Shown piece by piece: positions 57,092 through 58,868 of a DNA stretch of 58,868 nucleotides. Made by a program: the position numbers and the translations under genes. Origin of the DNA: Acidovorax facilis (GTDB taxonomy: Bacteria; Pseudomonadota; Gammaproteobacteria; Burkholderiales; Burkholderiaceae_C); contig NZ_JAMXAX010000020.1 in NCBI RefSeq assembly GCF_023913775.1, forward strand, positions 1-58,868. Reading direction: 5' to 3'. Under the pieces are notes generated by a model. It was not told the DNA's origin. It saw nothing but the letters and a program-made list of their open reading frames with translations, and did no database searches. Every line of letters starts with the position of its first letter. Position 1 is the stretch's first letter.

Positions 57092-57109
57092 ATGACAATT
57101 CAGTGACAC
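57092..57109 (-). promoter_or_regulatory. Pho box upstream of pstS
   Basis: On the minus strand GTGTCAC-TGAA-TTGTCAT has the 7-4-7 direct-repeat layout of a PhoB site (consensus CTGTCAT with 4-base spacing). It should activate the pstSCAB-phoU-phoBR operon under phosphate limitation. Confidence 0.8.
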
Positions 57110-57170
57110 AAACCTTCCTCATACCCGCAACTGCCACATTTACATCCCGACCCATCCAGCACTAGCAACG

Positions 57171-57188
57171 CCGTCATTGATTTGTCAT
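57171..57188 (+). promoter_or_regulatory. Pho box facing the ppx/gppA gene
   Basis: CCGTCAT-TGAT-TTGTCAT has the same 7-4-7 layout on the plus strand, 131 bases before the ATG of the exopolyphosphatase gene. Together with the site at 57092-57109 it would make a divergent PhoB-controlled region. Confidence 0.7.
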
Positions 57189-57319
57189 ACAAGCCGCAGA
57201 CACTGGCGAAGATCACATTCTTACGATCAGCCCACCCGCCATCCCGGTGGCAATGCGCGTTGCGCGGGTGCACCAGACGCTCGCGGTACCATGCCGAACG
57301 AAGCTCCAATCAGAAAAAC

Positions 57320-58798
57320 ATGCAGAACGGCACACGCCTCGCCGCAGTCGACCTCGGCTCCAACAGTTTTCGCCTTGAAATCGGGCGTTATGAGTTCGGT
57401 CATATCCAGAGGGTGGAATACCTCAAGGAGACCGTGCGCCAGGGCAATGGCCTGGACGAAGACCGCAATCTGACCCGAGACGCCATGGAGCGCGGCTGGG
57501 CCTGCCTGGCGCGATTTGGAGAGCGCTTGGCTGGATTTCCGCGCTCGCAGGTCCGCGCCGTGGCCACCCAGACCCTGCGCGAAGCACGCAACCGGGAAGA
57601 GTTTCTGTCACGCGGGAGCGAAGTGCTTGGCTATCCCATCGACGTCGTCTCCGGCCCCGAAGAAGCGAGGCTGATCTACCAGGGCGTCGCCCGCCTGCTC
57701 CCGCAGTCCGACGAGCGCCGCCTGGTGGTGGACATCGGGGGGCGCTCCACCGAACTCATTTTGGGCCAGCAATTCACGCCCCATGCCGTGGCCTCGTACC
57801 GCGTGGGCAGCGTAGCGTGGTCGCAGCGCTACTTTGCCAATGGCGAGTTCACCACGCAGGCGTTCCTGGCTGCCGAAATTGCAGCCAAGGCCGTGCTGGA
57901 CGAAGCGCTGGAAACCTTCCAGCCAAATGCCTGGGAGGTAGCCTACGGATCCTCCGGCACAGCTGGCGCCGTTGGCGACGTGCTTGCAGCTGCGGGCGGC
58001 CCCCAAGGCGTCATCACCCGCGAAGGCCTCGACTGGCTGCAGGAACGCCTGCTGCGCGCCCAATCTGCGGATCGCATCCGCCTGGAAGGCCTCAAGGAAG
58101 AACGGCGCGCCGTCATTGGCGGAGGGATCAGCGTACTGCGCGCCGTGTTTGATCTGCTGGACATCGAGCAGATGCAGGTGGCCCAGGGCGCCTTGCGCCA
58201 AGGCGCACTCTACGATCTGCTGGACCGCGAACAACCCGGAACCGACCTGCGCACCGCCACCGTGAACGGCCTGATGCAGCGGTTTGGCGTGGACATGGAG
58301 CACGCGGAACGGGTTGCGCGCACGGCCTGTACGCTGTTTGACCAGGCTACGCCTTTTGGAAGTGAGCGAGCATCGCGCAAACTCGACTGGGCCGCCCGGC
58401 TTCACGAAATTGGTTGCCTGATATCCCATAGCGATTCCCACCGCCATGGCGCCTACATCCTCGACAACACCGATGCAGCCGGATTTGCAGTCCCTGAACT
58501 GCATCGCTTGGGCATCTTGGTTCAAGGCCAGCGCGGCAAGGTCCGCAAGCTGGAAGCGGACCTGCAAGACCCCGTCTTCGTGCTTCAACTGCTGAGCATG
58601 CGGCTGGCTGTGGCACTGTGCCACGCCCGCCGCGACCCCGACACCCAGGGCTTGTCACTGCAGACTCAAGGCCACCGTTTCATTCTGAAAGCCCGCGCTG
58701 GCTGGGCTACGGCGTTTCCGCAATCTGCACACCTGCTGCGCGAAGAAATCCAGGCATGGCAGAAGACCCCTTGGGAACTGGTGGTTGACCTTCCATGA
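57320..58798 (+). CDS. Exopolyphosphatase / guanosine pentaphosphate phosphatase family (Ppx/GppA)
   Basis: A 492-residue ASKHA-fold phosphatase. The N-terminal phosphate-binding loop is A-V-D-L-G-S-N-S-F-R-L-E-I. The P-E-E-A-R-L segment, D-I-G-G-R-S-T-E-L and Y-G-S-S-G-T-A-G follow. The C-terminal half is a helical HD-like domain (A-R-L-H-E-I-G and S-H-R-H-G-A-Y-I) found in long Ppx proteins. Ppx splits polyphosphate and GppA converts pppGpp to ppGpp; the sequence does not decide between them. The ATG at 57320 fits the family; an upstream extension runs into the Pho box region. It is divergent from pstS, and Pho control is plausible. Confidence 0.93.
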   Translation: MQNGTRLAAVDLGSNSFRLEIGRYEFGHIQRVEYLKETVRQGNGLDEDRNLTRDAMERGWACLARFGERLAGFPRSQVRAVATQTLREARNREEFLSRGSEVLGYPIDVVSGPEEARLIYQGVARLLPQSDERRLVVDIGGRSTELILGQQFTPHAVASYRVGSVAWSQRYFANGEFTTQAFLAAEIAAKAVLDEALETFQPNAWEVAYGSSGTAGAVGDVLAAAGGPQGVITREGLDWLQERLLRAQSADRIRLEGLKEERRAVIGGGISVLRAVFDLLDIEQMQVAQGALRQGALYDLLDREQPGTDLRTATVNGLMQRFGVDMEHAERVARTACTLFDQATPFGSERASRKLDWAARLHEIGCLISHSDSHRHGAYILDNTDAAGFAVPELHRLGILVQGQRGKVRKLEADLQDPVFVLQLLSMRLAVALCHARRDPDTQGLSLQTQGHRFILKARAGWATAFPQSAHLLREEIQAWQKTPWELVVDLP

Positions 58799-58815
58799 GC
58801 ATTGGCAATAAACTA

Positions 58816-58830
58816 TATAAACTGTTTATA
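58816..58830. promoter_or_regulatory. 15-bp palindrome before the next gene
   Basis: TATAAACTGTTTATA is a perfect palindrome of two 7-base arms around one T, in an AT-rich region 29 bases before a start codon. It could be a regulator site overlapping the promoter of the gene at 58859. Confidence 0.45.
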
Positions 58831-58858
58831 CCGTTTACTGAAAGAGTTTGTTTGCCAT

Positions 58859-58868
58859 GACCACTTCA
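58859..58868 (+). CDS. Start of a further gene (partial)
   Basis: An ATG at 58859 begins M-T-T-S and runs off the window. It follows an AT-rich leader with a palindrome. Only the start is present, so no function can be given. Confidence 0.35.

Noticed and set aside
1..58868. CRISPR arrays, prophage, insertion sequences, tRNA and rRNA genes
   Set aside because: No regularly spaced repeats, transposase or integrase frames, or tRNA/rRNA signatures were found on either strand.

Overview
The window looks like a chromosomal segment of a betaproteobacterium of the Comamonadaceae (Acidovorax-like). This is inferred from the GC-rich coding, the gene orders trxA-rho-rpmE and dnaX-ybaB-recR, and a short dispersed repeat with the core GCGCTAGCAGCTAT that I associate with that family. 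No prophage, insertion sequence, CRISPR array, rRNA or tRNA was seen. Most of the window is housekeeping and respiratory or metabolic genes in short operons.

Layout. 1-430 is the end of a DUF1631 gene. 679-5324 is a haem-protein module: a two-component system with a PepSY protein on the minus strand, divergent from an SHP-type cytochrome, a dihaem cytochrome c, a cytochrome b561-like protein and a rubredoxin. 5425-11814 holds a P-type ATPase, a TetR regulator divergent from a PF10118 protein with two operator-like palindromes between them, a BASS transporter, a DUF962 protein and a Crp/Fnr regulator. 11910-14889 holds an aldehyde dehydrogenase, a DUF2889 protein and a short-chain dehydrogenase. 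15249-16930 is a two-gene operon of a beta-solenoid (bactofilin-like) protein and an acetyltransferase-like protein. 16959-22160 is a molybdenum-cofactor block (moaA, mobA, moeA) with a divergent PilJ-domain gene and an FNR-like box in the shared promoter region. 22326-27385 holds a thioredoxin-like protein and an RND efflux pair. 27589-31197 holds rnhA, a methyltransferase, gloB and a lytic transglycosylase. 31249-33272 holds three small or transport genes. 33372-36978 is recR, ybaB, dnaX and the 4.5S SRP RNA. 37106-44667 is a flavoprotein and an AddAB-like helicase/nuclease pair. 44726-47110 is trxA, rho and rpmE. 47217-50317 holds a GT39-like membrane protein and a MATE transporter. 50271-58798 is the phosphate regulon pstSCAB-phoU-phoBR, with a ppx/gppA gene divergent from pstS and one Pho box facing each way.

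The most notable points are as follows. A run of nine A in dnaX, placed exactly where the clamp-loader core ends, has a stop five codons on in the shifted frame and would give a gamma-like product. Two genes (PilJ-domain and methyltransferase) are each broken by one extra base in a G homopolymer. A dispersed repeat has entered coding sequence in frame in moeA, the MATE gene and probably the AddA-like gene. A second repeat family sits just after the stop codons of moeA, dnaX and rho. A 115-bp hairpin element between ybaB and recR is flanked by perfect 9-bp direct repeats. The solenoid/acetyltransferase operon is the least understood protein system here.
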